Position numbers and translations under genes: made by a program. A stretch of DNA of 64,000 nt from contig JAQUAG010000009.1 of the NCBI GenBank assembly GCA_028687375.1, positions 1-64,000 on the forward strand. Reading direction: 5' to 3'. Each line of letters begins with the position of its first letter. Positions within the stretch are counted from its first letter, which is position 1. The stretch is from Arcobacteraceae bacterium (GTDB taxonomy: Bacteria > Campylobacterota > Campylobacteria > Campylobacterales > Arcobacteraceae). Shown one piece after another: positions 10,441 to 20,517 of this stretch. The notes beneath the pieces were generated by a model that was given only the letters and a program-made list of their open reading frames with translations, was not told the origin of the DNA and searched no databases.

Positions 10441-10869
10441 TTATTTTCCTTCTTTTTTTAAATATGCTTCCATATCTCTATCAGAGAGTATTGGATTTTG
10501 TGTTGGCCATTTTATACCGATGCTTGGATCATTCCAAGCAAAAGTAAATTGACCGTCGGCATCTATGTAATCACCCTCATAATACGAATTTCCCATCATA
10601 GGAGGAATTAAAATAAGTTGTTGATTGTCTTTATTTATTACAAATTCTTCCCATTGTAGGAGAATCTTTTCTACTTGATGAATTTCACCATAAACAGAAG
10701 TAACTAACTTCCAAGATTTATTATCCCCATGGATACCTCTTAGTACATTACCCCTTGACTCTGAAAACTTATCATGTTTAAACCCTCTGGTAAAAGTTTA
10801 TCTAATTGTTCTTTTAAAAATGAAGTCCAGATAGTACCTCTTCTGTCTTGAGATGGTTTTACACCTTTT

Positions 10870-10889
<20 letters not shown>
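10441..10889 (-). pseudogene. dTDP-4-dehydrorhamnose 3,5-epimerase-like (RmlC family) protein, frame-disrupted
   Basis: Frames read [78 protein letters not shown] then PMMGNSYYEGDYIDADGQFT and FAWNDPSIGIKWPTQNPILS then DRDMEAYLKKEGK. RGNVLRGIHGD and the KLVTSVYGEIHQV strand are the RmlC cupin core, and the WNDPSIGIKWP end is typical. Two or more shifts break it. The locus otherwise makes GDP sugars, so the substrate may be a GDP-4-keto sugar rather than dTDP-linked. Confidence 0.7.
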
Positions 10890-11664
<775 letters not shown>

Positions 11665-11690
<26 letters not shown>

Positions 11691-11985
11691 ACCATTTATA
11701 TTCACTATGTTGCTCCTTATTAAGTTCTAATAAATATCCATAATGTGTTGAAACGCTATCATCGTAAAAGTGTTCAAAAACTTTGGCTCATCTTTTTTGA
11801 AACGACTCATTTTTTCGTACGACTCCACCTATAGTAAAATAATAACCAAAAGCAGGTTTATTTACTCTACGACCTAACAAAACTTTATCTTGATACATAG
11901 TCACTAAATCTATAGAAACGAGTGGTGTATACTCTACTACTGTTCTATTGGAACTAGTTTGCTCATAATACAATCTTCCCAATAG
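11665..11985 (-). pseudogene. NUDIX GDP-mannose mannosyl hydrolase-like, frame-disrupted
   Basis: The open piece 11788-11982 contains VVEYTPLVSIDLVTMYQDKV, LLGRRVNKPAFGYYFTIGGV and VRKNESF, which match the N-terminal half of Gmm-type NUDIX proteins. The sequence then shifts and continues HYGYLLELNKEQHSEYKWFT then IVELLQS. The full NUDIX box (GX5EX7REUXEEXGU) is not readable because of lost codons after NESF. Gmm genes usually sit beside gmd and manC, as here. The end near 11665 is approximate. Confidence 0.65.
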
Positions 11986-12000
11986 AACTAGATTATCTGA

Positions 12001-12940
12001 CTATTCGTTTCTACATAGCATCGAAGTTCTGATGGTCTCAATTTGATTGATATCTACTACTTTTAAATTTTCTAATCCAAAACTTTTTAGTAGTGTTTGC
12101 GGACTTGATGCCCCTTTTTCTAGTGGAAAATCGTTGCAACAAGCTTAGATAGTGATACTTGCTCTTTCACTACACGACTCAGTAATACAATGCATCTTGT
12201 TCAAGAAAAGAAAACCACCATTGGCTTCAAAGCCTGCAAATGATTTATAAGTCTTTAACTGTTCGAAAGCCTCTATAACGTAAGGTGATCCTATACAACT
12301 TCTTTAAAAAAAGTACTTTTTTCAATAGCAGTATTACAACTCACAGGAACTTCAATTCCAAGATGTTGAGTAGTCCCACTATATCTCCCCGTAGCCAATC
12401 AAAGGACGGTCACCATCTGTAGAAAATATAGCATCAAAACCATACTCTTTGTTTATCAATATCCGCTACAGCTTCTGTATCAATTGGTACGATCTCCCTA
12501 GTGAGATTACCTCTGCCCCTAGTGTTGTAAACAACTCTGCATACAAGTCCCTACCTGCACTTGAATGTTCATAGATACCAATTTTAAACATTTAGAGCCA
12601 AAAAAGTTTGCATATAATTTATTGTAGCACTAACTTTTATTTGGGGTAGATATTATTTATGATTTCAACTTTTGTTATCTCTCCATCTGGGGTATAAAAC
12701 TTAATACCATTTCTATCAAATGGGATATGACTACCTGTAATCATAATAGATGGAATTGTATCTCTCATAGCTTGCAGTGCTAAAGCTGGAGTTGGTAATA
12801 CACCATAGGCTTCTAAACTATCTCTGGACGATTATCCATAGCAATTGCCACTTTTTTTTCATAGCATCTAAAAAAGAGAGTGCAAACCTCTGGTGTAAAA
12901 TCCAAACTTTGATCGATGATTTCTTTCATATACTAATCTC
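12001..12940 (-). pseudogene. manB: Phosphomannomutase, frame-disrupted
   Basis: The N-terminal part reads [25 protein letters not shown] then [31 protein letters not shown] is the active-site serine loop. After shifts the sequence gives [52 protein letters not shown] (the DGDGDR metal loop) and [13 protein letters not shown], with LRCYVETNE at the end. The enzyme interconverts mannose-6-P and mannose-1-P and supplies the manC reaction. Its span is about two thirds of the normal gene length, matching the missing codons. Confidence 0.78.
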
Positions 12941-13868
12941 TTCAATTCTTACGATATCACCTGTATATTCTCCCACTTGAGCTTCTATTAAGATCACAGG
13001 GATTTCACCCATTTTATCTCCAACTGTCACAGTTGCTGTTCCAGACACCAGTGTTCGTTTCTATGAAAATGTTTTTGTAAAGATAATCTTTTGACTTCTA
13101 TTCGTTTGATTTTATACCCTGGAGAACCGTATAAGTTCCCCAAGGACGATGACCTGTAAGGTGAAGTTCACTCTTTGAGTTTTGAGAAGAGCCTATAATG
13201 CAATCTTCTATATCTACAGTTGCGATTTTTCGTTCACACCCATAGATAAGGTTATTTTTACTATCAATTGAGATATGGTTTGGATTTTGAGTGTTTCCGT
13301 TTTCATCTTTTGGGAGTTCATCACTCCAAGCAATATCTGATGGTACAACTTTTTCCATCACTGCATAATCGATAGAGTCTTCAGGGATATCATCATGTTT
13401 GATTCTAATAAGCTCATCTTTACTAGCATTATTAAATGCTTCATAAATAGCAGGTGAATATTTTTGAAGCTCTTCTAAAAATATTCCTGCTTTAAATAAA
13501 AACATCCCAAAAAAAGAATTAATTTCTATATATTGTTGTGCTGGCTTCTCATGAAATTTTAATACGTCAATGTATCCTGTTTCTGCAAATTATCTTTCTG
13601 TGCTTTTTGCATATTCAGTTTCATCTTTGATAAGATGATCTGATGGAGTTACTCTTCACTATCAAGCTAGTGCAATAGCTGTATTTCTTCCAATTGGTTC
13701 TAGCAAGTATTTGTTTTGAGTGATATTTAGCTCTTCTAGTTGGTCAATTGCTAAAAAGCATTTGAGTGTCACATACTTTCGCATCACCGTAAGTTGAAAA
13801 AGTGACTTATTAGAAAATAATTCTACAAACTGCTTATAGTCTTGTCCGCATAATATTATATTAGTCAT
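12925..13868 (-). pseudogene. manC: Mannose-1-phosphate guanylyltransferase, frame-disrupted
   Basis: The start at 13868 gives MTNIILCG and then jumps to YKQFVELFSNKSLFQLTVMR. The GSGTRLW-type nucleotide site that belongs between them is absent, a loss of about a dozen codons. Other pieces are LLEPIGRNTAIALA, MFLFKAGIFLEELQKYSPAI, SIDYAVMEKV, HRPWGTYTVL, VKRLSLQKHFHRNEHW and IPVILIEAQVGEYTGDIVRI then EE, the C-terminal cupin-like isomerase part. The protein would make GDP-mannose from GTP and mannose-1-P. Its start is 2 bp after the stop of the TviB-like gene. Confidence 0.82.
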
Positions 13869-13870
13869 AT

Positions 13871-14872
13871 TTATAATCTTCCGTCACTATTTTTTATATC
13901 TGATTTTTGTTTTCAAATGTCAAATTTTTATCATGTGATACCGCTAAAACTATAGCTTCATTATCTAAGTTTAGATTGTACTCATGTTTTACTTCATCTT
14001 TATCTGCCCAGTGATATCACATCCAAACTCTTGAAGCTCAGAAATGACATCTATCACTTTACTATTTCGTATATCTGGACAATTTTCTTTGAAAGTGATG
14101 CCCAGAACCCTCTATTTTTTTATCATCAATTTGATTTGCTACATATTATCATTGAGTCTTCTACCTGCGAGGTTGTATCCTACTTGTGAGTTAGATAGTA
14201 TGGATCTACACCGATACAAGACCTGGCTTAAATGGTAAGAAGTTCCACTTTGTCCCTGCTGCAAGTACATCATTTGTATTGATACCTAGTTTATTAAAGA
14301 TAATTGCTAGTTCATTTACAAATGCTATATTTATATCTCTTTGGGAGTTTTCTATAACTTTAATAGTAGGTACCTGCTGTGATAATACTTGCGTATAGTT
14401 CATTTACTATTTCAGGAGTTGAACCACTTTTGTTCTTTATCCCCTGGATTGATTCGCTCGGGACTGTAGCCACAGTAAAACCCTTCGCTTAATTGTCTCT
14501 TTTTTTCTATAGTTTCCGTAGATATGTATTTAAGTCCACTAAACTTTTCTAGTATTGGTACACAATCTTCTTCTGTAGCACCTGGGTAAACTGTAGATTA
14601 CTATGTCATCTTTTCACTTGCTTTGATAAGTGGAGTAAGGTCTGGTCTTTTGTTTTTATCTATAGGTGTGGGTACTGTTACTATGTAGATATTACAATCT
14701 TTGATATCAAGAGTAAATTTACTTGCACTTCTGAGAGTTCTATCGTACCCACTTCTTAGCTCGTCTATTCTCCAGCTTGATATATCAAAACCTACTACTT
14801 TTCTGAAAATGCGTGTGCAAGTGGAAGTCCAACATATCCTAAGCCGATTACGGCAATTGATAATTCTTTAAA
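13871..14872 (-). pseudogene. TviB/WbpA-like nucleotide-sugar dehydrogenase, frame-disrupted
   Basis: The N-terminal piece has SIAVIGLGYVGLPLAHAF (Rossmann motif). Further pieces are [20 protein letters not shown] then [19 protein letters not shown] and [15 protein letters not shown], where [12 protein letters not shown] with the catalytic cysteine should follow but is reduced to GVDPYY in another frame. The end reads LGITFKENCPDIR, VIDVISELQEFGCD, LAVSHDKNLTFENK and SDGRL. The family oxidises UDP-HexNAc to the uronic acid in two NAD-dependent steps. Many shifts are present. It is distinct from the intact dehydrogenase at 16380-17570. Confidence 0.78.
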
Positions 14873-15090
14873 TTATTGAAGTTAATAATTTCAATATCTC
14901 TATCTGTTAAGTAGTCAGTTTCTTTTAGTAATTCTATCCAATATTTACTTTCTTTTAATGAAATTGACAATTTAGATATGAAGTCATTTTTGCTTCATTG
15001 AAGTCCCACTTCTTAATAATTGTTTAGACAGTATATATTCTTTTTTATCATCACATATATACTTATAGAGTTTTACAACTCTAATATATT
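14848..15090 (-). pseudogene. Four-helix-bundle (23S rRNA intervening-sequence type) protein fragment
   Basis: Pieces read VVKLYKYICDDKKEYILSKQ then LLRSGTS and, after a shift, SKNDFISKLSISLKESKYWI then ELLKETDYLTDREIEII. LLRSGTS...SKxDFIxKLSISLKE...YWIELL is the signature of the S23/four-helix-bundle family often found inside surface polysaccharide clusters. About 15 residues after GTS (IGANI...EA region) are lost. It overlaps the neighbours at both ends. Function in such clusters is unknown. Confidence 0.65.
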
Positions 15091-15855
15091 TTCAATTTGG
15101 AAGAATTCCAAATACCAATCCACAAATTTATTTATCCCATCTTGTATAGGAGTTGCTGGTTTATACCCTAAGTCACTCACCTGCTTGTATAGGCATCATA
15201 TTTTTTTCTATAGTTTTGCCTAATTTATTCTCAATCCATCAATTTTACTGGATTATTGTTTCCTATATTGTAGACTTTATAAGGAGCAGATGATGTTGAA
15301 GTTCCAATTTTGGTGGATTGTCTATCACACCTTCTACATAGGTAAAATCTCTTAGCATTGTTAAATACATCTATCTTATTTCCTTCGAGTGCTGCTTTTG
15401 TAAATAAGAAAAGTGCCATATCTGGTCTTCCCCATAAACAGTAAACCTGTAGTACTTATTCCAAATAGATGAGCCATAAGTTCATTTGATTTTTTACTCG
15501 CTGCATAAAGGTAACTCCTCATTTAAACCATATACACTTGAAGCATAAGATAGATTATGGTGTCATAAATCCTATGATATTACTTTGCATCTGGATTTGT
15601 CAAAGAGTATCTTACATACTGCATCAAACTTTTCAGTTTCATCAAGATTTAGCTTGATGAATTTATAGTTTTAGAAGTAAGCAGTTCACCGTATGGTATA
15701 TTTGCTCCATCTTCAAGAGTATCTACTATTCCACCTCTTTGAAGTCTTCCGTACTTTACATTTTGGTCATTGATATTATCAAGCCCTACTACCTCTATCA
15801 AGTAGCTAAATGACTTCCTATAAATCCAGCTGTTCCTGTTACTAGTATTTAACCT
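15073..15855 (-). pseudogene. UDP-glucuronate 4-epimerase-like NAD-dependent epimerase, frame-disrupted
   Basis: The N-terminal segment reads ILVTGTAGFIGSHLA, then EVVGLDNIND and QNVKYGRLQRGGI. Later pieces are YLSYASSVYGLNE, MALFLFTKAALEGNKIDVFN then N, PKIGTSTSSAPYKVYNIGNN then NPVKLMD, and DWYLEFFQIENI. YGRL and the MALFLFTKAxLEG segment mark the UDP-glucuronate 4-epimerase/Gla family of short-chain dehydrogenases. No start codon is readable near 15855, and many shifts break the frame, including the SSSVYG-YxxxK region. With the intact UDP-sugar dehydrogenase upstream it would supply UDP-galacturonate. Confidence 0.75.
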
Positions 15856-15864
15856 CTCTATTTT

Positions 15865-16137
15865 CTAAAAAAATTTCAATATTTTTTGTCTTAAATCTAA
15901 AACTGCTACAACGATAACCATATCTTTATCCACTTCATAGTATATTCCATATGGAAACCTTTTAGATAATAATCTATACTTTTTTGTGAATTCCATCATA
16001 TAACCATAAAGATTCTATATCAGAAATAATACTATCTTTAAAGTATCCACCTAATCCTTTGTTTTGTTTTTCATAAAATATCTCAGCTACTTTAATATCA
16101 ATAGATACTTCTTCTAAAGCGATAATATTATTTACAT
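15865..16137 (-). pseudogene. RelE/ParE-family toxin with one frameshift
   Basis: The ATG at 16135-16137 directly follows the antitoxin stop. The frame reads NVNNIIALEEVSIDIKVAEI, FYEKQNKGLGGYFKDSIISD and IESLWLYDGIHKK, then a single indel near 15,985 is needed to continue YRLLSKRFPYGIYYEVDKDM then VIVVAVLDLRQKILKFF. The YRLLSKRFPYGIYYE strand and VVAVLD end are typical of RelE/ParE toxins paired with this antitoxin type. Only one shift is needed. This is the last disrupted gene at the right edge of the indel-rich stretch. Confidence 0.75.
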
Positions 16138-16335
16138 TCATCGAATTTTTAATTCTTCAAGTGAAATATATGTTGCTTCATTGTTTTTAATTTTTAATAA
16201 TCTATCTTCTAAAATATCTTTATGCCATAATGGAGATACTATCGCATCATTTTCTGCTTCTAAACTTTCCCAAATATCATTCATAAGAATTATTCTGTCT
16301 TTAACATCAAGTTTTTTAATTTCATCTATGCTCAT
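16138..16335 (-). CDS. Putative addiction-module antitoxin
   Basis: The 65-residue protein begins MSIDEIKKLDVKDRIILMND and contains IWESLE, followed by SPLWHKDILEDRLLKIKNNE. This matches the short addiction-module component family (TIGR02574-like) that precedes RelE/ParE toxins. The frame is intact and its TGA stop is immediately followed by the toxin ATG, so the two are cotranscribed and coupled. A GGGAAG-type ribosome site lies upstream. The pair sits between the nucleotide-sugar dehydrogenase and the rest of the polysaccharide locus. Confidence 0.82.
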   Translation of the reverse strand: MSIDEIKKLDVKDRIILMNDIWESLEAENDAIVSPLWHKDILEDRLLKIKNNEATYISLEELKIR

Positions 16336-16379
16336 GACTTCCCTTTTTTTAATTTAGTATATTTTAACATTTATTGGAT

Positions 16380-17570
16380 TTAGCTATCACTATTAAAAAT
16401 ATCTCTAGTGTAAACTTTATCTTTCACATCCATAATGCTATCACTTAGTCTATTTGCTACTATTACATCACTTATAGTTTTAAATTCATTTAGGTCTTTT
16501 ATCACTCTTGAGTTAAAAAAACTATCTTCATGGCAAGCTGGTTCATAGATAACGACTTCTATCCCTTTTGCTTTGATTCGTTTCATTATCCCTTGGATTG
16601 CTGAGCTTCTAAAATTATCACTTCCTGATTTCATTACAAGTCTGTAAATTCCTACTGTTTTTGGTTTTCGTGAAAGGATACTATCTGCTATAAAATCTTT
16701 TCTTGTAGAGTTTGATTTTACAATAGCTTCTATCAGATTACTAGGTATATCTGCATAGTTTGCTAAGAGTTGTTTTGTATCTTTTGGCAAACAATATCCA
16801 CCATATCCAAAAGATGGATTGTTGTAATGTGTACCAATTCTAGGGTCTAATCCAACCCCTTTTATTATTTGTTCAGTGCTTAATCCATGAGATTCTGCAT
16901 AACTATCTAGTTCATTGAAGTATGCAACCCTCATAGCTAAGTATGTGTTTGCAAAGAGTTTGATAGCCTCTGCTTCTGTTGAGTCTGTAAAAAGAATATC
17001 AATATTTTTTTTGATAGCTCCACCTGCTAAAAGATTTGCAAATATTGTAGCTCTATCTGACTGTTCACCTACGATAATTCTACTTGGGTATAGATTGTCA
17101 TAAAGTGCCAATCCTTCCCTTAAAAATTCTGGAGAAAAGATAATATTTTGAGTATTAAATTTTTCTCGTAAACTTTTTGTGTAACCTACTGGGATAGTTG
17201 ACTTGATAACCATTGTAGTATTTGGATTGATTGCAAGAACATCAGCTATTACAAATTCAATTGAGCGAGTATTGAAATAATTTGTTTCTGGGTCATAATC
17301 TGTAGGGGTTGCTATGATGACATAATCAGCACCCGTATAAGCTTCTTCTTTATCTAAAGTTGCAGTAAAATTTAAATCATCTCTTAAAAGATACTCTTCA
17401 ATCTCCTTGTCTTCTATTGGAGATTTTTTATTTTGAAGCATCTCCACTTTCTCTGGAATAATATCAAGTGCGACTACTTCGTTATGTTGAGATAATAAAA
17501 GCCCATTACTTAAACCCACATATCCTGTACCTGCTATTGCTATTTTATACTTTTTAATTTGTTCTTGCAT
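16380..17570 (-). CDS. UDP-glucose 6-dehydrogenase-like nucleotide-sugar dehydrogenase
   Basis: This intact 396-residue enzyme has the NAD-binding GTGYVGL loop at 14-20, STIPVGYT near 124-131, SPEFLREG near 146-153, the catalytic lysine in [10 protein letters not shown] near 204 and the catalytic cysteine at about 260 in [10 protein letters not shown]. It oxidises a UDP-sugar, most likely UDP-glucose, to the uronic acid with two NAD+. The length fits the compact Ugd type. It lies 3 bp downstream of the EPS regulator and is probably the first enzyme of the locus operon. Confidence 0.9.
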   Translation of the reverse strand: MQEQIKKYKIAIAGTGYVGLSNGLLLSQHNEVVALDIIPEKVEMLQNKKSPIEDKEIEEYLLRDDLNFTATLDKEEAYTGADYVIIATPTDYDPETNYFNTRSIEFVIADVLAINPNTTMVIKSTIPVGYTKSLREKFNTQNIIFSPEFLREGLALYDNLYPSRIIVGEQSDRATIFANLLAGGAIKKNIDILFTDSTEAEAIKLFANTYLAMRVAYFNELDSYAESHGLSTEQIIKGVGLDPRIGTHYNNPSFGYGGYCLPKDTKQLLANYADIPSNLIEAIVKSNSTRKDFIADSILSRKPKTVGIYRLVMKSGSDNFRSSAIQGIMKRIKAKGIEVVIYEPACHEDSFFNSRVIKDLNEFKTISDVIVANRLSDSIMDVKDKVYTRDIFNSDS

Positions 17571-17573
17571 CTT

Positions 17574-17885
17574 CTAATTATTCTCCATTTTTATCATATT
17601 TAACTCTTTTACAAGTTCGTCATACTCTTTTTTCTTTCTATTGATAAATTTTTCAGTAAGAGCTATTTTTTCCTCTATCCCTTTTTGAGTAAGAAGATAT
17701 TTGTATTGTTTTTTATTTTGATTGTTATAAAAGTTTTCTACTTTTAGAAGCCCTTTTTCACAAAGCCCTTTTAGAACATAGTTAATCTTTCCTATACTAT
17801 AGCCAAGTTCATCTGCTAAACTTTTTTGAGTTATCGATGGTGTTATATTTCTTAGTATAGAAAGCTGAAGTTCTTCGTTTGTCAA
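17574..17885 (-). CDS. MarR-family EPS-associated transcriptional regulator
   Basis: This 103-residue winged-helix protein carries ITQKSLADELGYSIGKINYV then LKGLCEKGLLKVENF (helix-turn-helix, about 18-55) and KYLLTQKGIEEKIALTEKFI (wing and dimer helix), ending in a charged coiled-coil tail. This layout fits the EPS-associated MarR family that heads exopolysaccharide loci. It lies immediately before the UDP-sugar dehydrogenase and is divergent from the sensor kinase at 18165, so the 279-bp gap probably holds promoters for both. Confidence 0.85.
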   Translation of the reverse strand: MTNEELQLSILRNITPSITQKSLADELGYSIGKINYVLKGLCEKGLLKVENFYNNQNKKQYKYLLTQKGIEEKIALTEKFINRKKKEYDELVKELNMIKMENN

Positions 17886-18164
17886 TTTGATAGTTCCGAT
17901 TTATTTTTTAAGTTTAAGGGGCAAATTTTAGTGGTTTCAAACTTTGAACCTTATTAATTATGGAGTTTTTAGCCATTTTGAAAGTCAAAATTCTAATTTA
18001 TTTGTTTTATTAACTTTTATGCTTTAGAGAATTAAGAGAATTTTATCAATCTTTTTTTGATTTTTTTAATAACTAAAGTCATCATCAAAAGATATATAAA
18101 CAAATAGAACTCAATATAACCAAATCTATTCTTAGATACAATCCAAAAAAACTAGAGGCATTTT
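17886..18164. promoter_or_regulatory. Divergent intergenic region of the polysaccharide operon and sensor kinase
   Basis: This AT-rich 279-bp gap separates the minus-strand EPS regulator from the plus-strand kinase. No gene or clear structured RNA is visible. A purine-rich segment ending in AGAGGC just before 18165 can serve as the kinase ribosome site. The promoters of both divergent units must lie here, but I cannot assign -10 and -35 boxes with confidence. Confidence 0.4.
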
Positions 18165-19727
18165 ATGAAATATTTTATCATTTTTTTCTCATCTGTAACT
18201 TTTATATTTGCTCAAAACCAAGTTCTCCTAACTCCTCAAGAGCAACAATATCTTTTGGATAAAAAAACAATTAAAATGTGTGTCGATCCTGATTGGGAAC
18301 CTTTTGAAATAATCAATAAAAATGGACTTCATGAAGGGATTTCTAATGATCTTATCTCATTTATTTCAAGTCAAATTGGGCTTAAAATAGAGCTTGTAAA
18401 AACAAAAGATTGGGATGAATCGATAATTTTTTCACAAGAGCATAAATGTGATATCTTAAGCTTTTTAAATGAAACTCCAAAAAGAAAAGAGTGGCTAACA
18501 TTCACAGAACCAATCTTCTATGACCCAAATGTACTAGTTGGAAGAAGTGAGAGAAAATATATAGAAGATATCTCACAAGAACACCTTACAATCGCCTTAC
18601 CACGAAATACAGCAATGGCTGAAAGATTTGCAAAAGACTTTCCAAATCTTACCATCATCCCAACCAATAGTGAATCAGAAGCTTTCAAACTCGTAGAAGA
18701 TAGAAAAGCAGATATCACTCTTCGTTCACTCATAGTAACAGCATTTACCATCAAAAAAGATGGATTGTTCAATCTTAAAATCATAGGGGAACCAAAAGGA
18801 TATGAAAATATTTTAAAAATTGGTGTACGAAAAGATGAGCCAATTTTACGAGATATTTTAAATCATGGAATAGCAAAATTGACACAAAAAGAGACAGATA
18901 AAATCATCAATAAACATGTAAATATAGTAATAGAAAAAGTCACCTACCTTACTATTGCTTTTTGGGGATTTTTAGCTGTTATTATGATAGCAGCTGTAAT
19001 CTTACTTTGGAACTATATTTTACGACGAAGAGTTGCTGTTGAAGTAGCAAAAAATCTTAAACAAAAAGAACTATTATTTGAGCAAAAAAGAAAAGCAGAA
19101 CTAGGGGAACTTATAGCAAACATATCCCATCAATGGAGAAATGGACTTGCTAATATTAGTGCTATAAATCTTCATTTGATGGTTTTATCTGATGAAGTTG
19201 AAAATATCTCTTCAAAAGACACGAAAGCTTTCACAAAAAAAATAGATACAAGTATCGAATTTATGTCACAAACAATGGAAGTCTTTTTGAACTTTTATAA
19301 AAACAAAAAACAACACGATAGCTTTAATCTTATCGAATCAATAAATACTTCGATGATATTTATAGATATTCTTATAAAAACTAATAAACTCAAAATTGAC
19401 ATCATTGAAAATGATAAAATTCATATTGATGCGAATATCAATGAGTGGATACATATTTGGCTTAATCTTTTTACAAACACTATCAATGAAGCTATTAAAA
19501 AATCGATTATCGCTCCACAAGTAACAATAACTATTGAAAAAAATCAAGTTTTATATCAAGATAATTGCAAAGGTTTTGATGAAGCAACCCTTCAATCAAT
19601 TCAAAATGATGAATCCAAAGGACTTGGACTGAAGATGTCTAAAGATATTTTAGATAAATACAAGTGGAAACTAAAAATTGAAAATAAAGAAGATGGTGCA
19701 TTGTTTATTTTGTTGTCACACGAATGA
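18165..19727 (+). CDS. Membrane sensor histidine kinase with solute-binding sensor domain
   Basis: This 520-residue protein has a signal sequence (1-16, ending FAQ) and a periplasmic SBP_bac_3 domain at about 30-250. That domain has MCVDPDWEPFEIINKNGLHE, GISNDLI and FTEPIFYDPNVLVG. A membrane helix follows at about 260-283, then a kinase core with the phospho-acceptor His near 322 in ELIANISHQWRN. The ATPase part shows NLFTNTINEAIKKS (N-box-like), YQDNCKGFD and SKGLGLKMSKDIL. No receiver domain or adjacent response regulator is present. It probably senses a periplasmic amino-acid-like ligand and signals to a regulator encoded elsewhere. Confidence 0.87.
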   Translation: MKYFIIFFSSVTFIFAQNQVLLTPQEQQYLLDKKTIKMCVDPDWEPFEIINKNGLHEGISNDLISFISSQIGLKIELVKTKDWDESIIFSQEHKCDILSFLNETPKRKEWLTFTEPIFYDPNVLVGRSERKYIEDISQEHLTIALPRNTAMAERFAKDFPNLTIIPTNSESEAFKLVEDRKADITLRSLIVTAFTIKKDGLFNLKIIGEPKGYENILKIGVRKDEPILRDILNHGIAKLTQKETDKIINKHVNIVIEKVTYLTIAFWGFLAVIMIAAVILLWNYILRRRVAVEVAKNLKQKELLFEQKRKAELGELIANISHQWRNGLANISAINLHLMVLSDEVENISSKDTKAFTKKIDTSIEFMSQTMEVFLNFYKNKKQHDSFNLIESINTSMIFIDILIKTNKLKIDIIENDKIHIDANINEWIHIWLNLFTNTINEAIKKSIIAPQVTITIEKNQVLYQDNCKGFDEATLQSIQNDESKGLGLKMSKDILDKYKWKLKIENKEDGALFILLSHE

Positions 19728-19856
19728 CAGAAACATCATCCAATATTATAAGTATTTAATATATTAAATAGTACCTAAACCACTAACTACAATGAAATTA
19801 GAGTTTTTTATGTCATACTACATAAAATATAAAAAATCCAACACAAGAAGGCTAAA

Positions 19857-20090
19857 ATGACACGAATTGAGAAAGCTATCCAACAAGAAGAGGAAAACAA
19901 AAGAAATGAACTAGCAAAAAAAAGAAATAGTTTTATACTTAAAATTGTTTATACAATAGTTTTTTTTGCACTTATAATTGCTTTAATTATTTATGGATAT
20001 ATCAATTATCAAAAAGTTGATGGCTCTAAAAATGTAGCTGAACAAGTTGGAAAAATTGTTGATGCCCCTAATGATAAAAAAAACTGGTAA
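19857..20090 (+). CDS. Small single-helix membrane protein, unknown
   Basis: This 77-residue protein has a charged N-terminus (MTRIEKAIQQEEENKRNELA), one strong membrane helix at about 27-48 (ILKIVYTIVFFALIIALIIY) and a short polar tail. An AGAAGG ribosome site sits just upstream. No family is recognised. It stands between the sensor kinase and the scar of an integrated element, about 130 bp after the kinase, and could be a host gene at the old insertion boundary. Confidence 0.6.
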   Translation: MTRIEKAIQQEEENKRNELAKKRNSFILKIVYTIVFFALIIALIIYGYINYQKVDGSKNVAEQVGKIVDAPNDKKNW

Positions 20091-20212
20091 ATAAAAATAT
20101 AAAATTATGTAGCATCATAATTTTGATTGAATCAACTTTTTATGAAGTTACAGATAAATATTTTTATTATGAGTTTAATTGCCTTCAAAAAGATTTTAAA
20201 CAAATTCAACCT

Positions 20213-20326
20213 AATGAAAAGAAAAGCTACTTTTTTAAGAACAGAAATATAAATTTGGAACAAAATTGGCGCAGTTTTAGAACAATTAGTTTCTTTGGAA
20301 GACTTATTATATGAGATGTTTACAGG
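20213..20326 (+). pseudogene. Integrase 3'-end remnant of an older element
   Basis: The frame ending at TAA 20250-20252 reads KRKATFLRTEI, nearly identical to the last residues of the integrase at 29026-30120 (KKRATFLTTEI). The following 30-odd bases also match the segment after the integrase, including TTGGCGCAGTTTTAGAACAA at 20266-20285. The two segments diverge after about 20285 until the att core at 20327. This is best explained as the tail of a related element that once used the same tRNA site. The 63-residue open frame at 20123-20314 is incidental. Confidence 0.75.
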
Positions 20327-20345
20327 AATGGTGTCAAGAGAGGGA
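20327..20345 (-). repeat. attL: 19-bp direct repeat of the tRNA-Met 3' end
   Basis: The sequence aatggtgtcaagagaggga here is identical to 30203-30221, where it forms the CCA and 3' acceptor/T-arm side of the tRNA-Met gene. It marks the distal end of the integrated island. Only the tRNA tail is duplicated here. Confidence 0.88.
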
Positions 20346-20439
20346 GCAGGTTTTTAGGAAATTCAAAACTGCAAAAACCCCATAAATAAGGGCTTTCTAA
20401 AAATACAATTATACAAAAAGGTGGTCAAAATGAGTTTTT

Positions 20440-20458
20440 TTGGCGCAGTTTTGGAACA
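20440..20458 (+). repeat. Candidate integrase arm-type repeat, left end
   Basis: ttggcgcagttttggaaca here, 95 bp inside attL, is identical to 30134-30152 near the other end of the island. A one-mismatch copy lies at 20266-20284 in the older remnant. All three are in the same orientation. Their placement close to both ends suits integrase arm-binding or excisionase sites, which is an inference. Confidence 0.6.
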
Positions 20459-20517
20459 GTCATCATATTATAATTTCTTATATTATGGTTTATTTATAAA
20501 ATTAACACTATAAAATT

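Noticed and set aside
20123-20314. 63-codon plus-strand frame as a separate small gene
   Set aside because: Its 3' half overlaps, in a different frame, the integrase tail remnant and post-integrase sequence. No ribosome site or family is visible.
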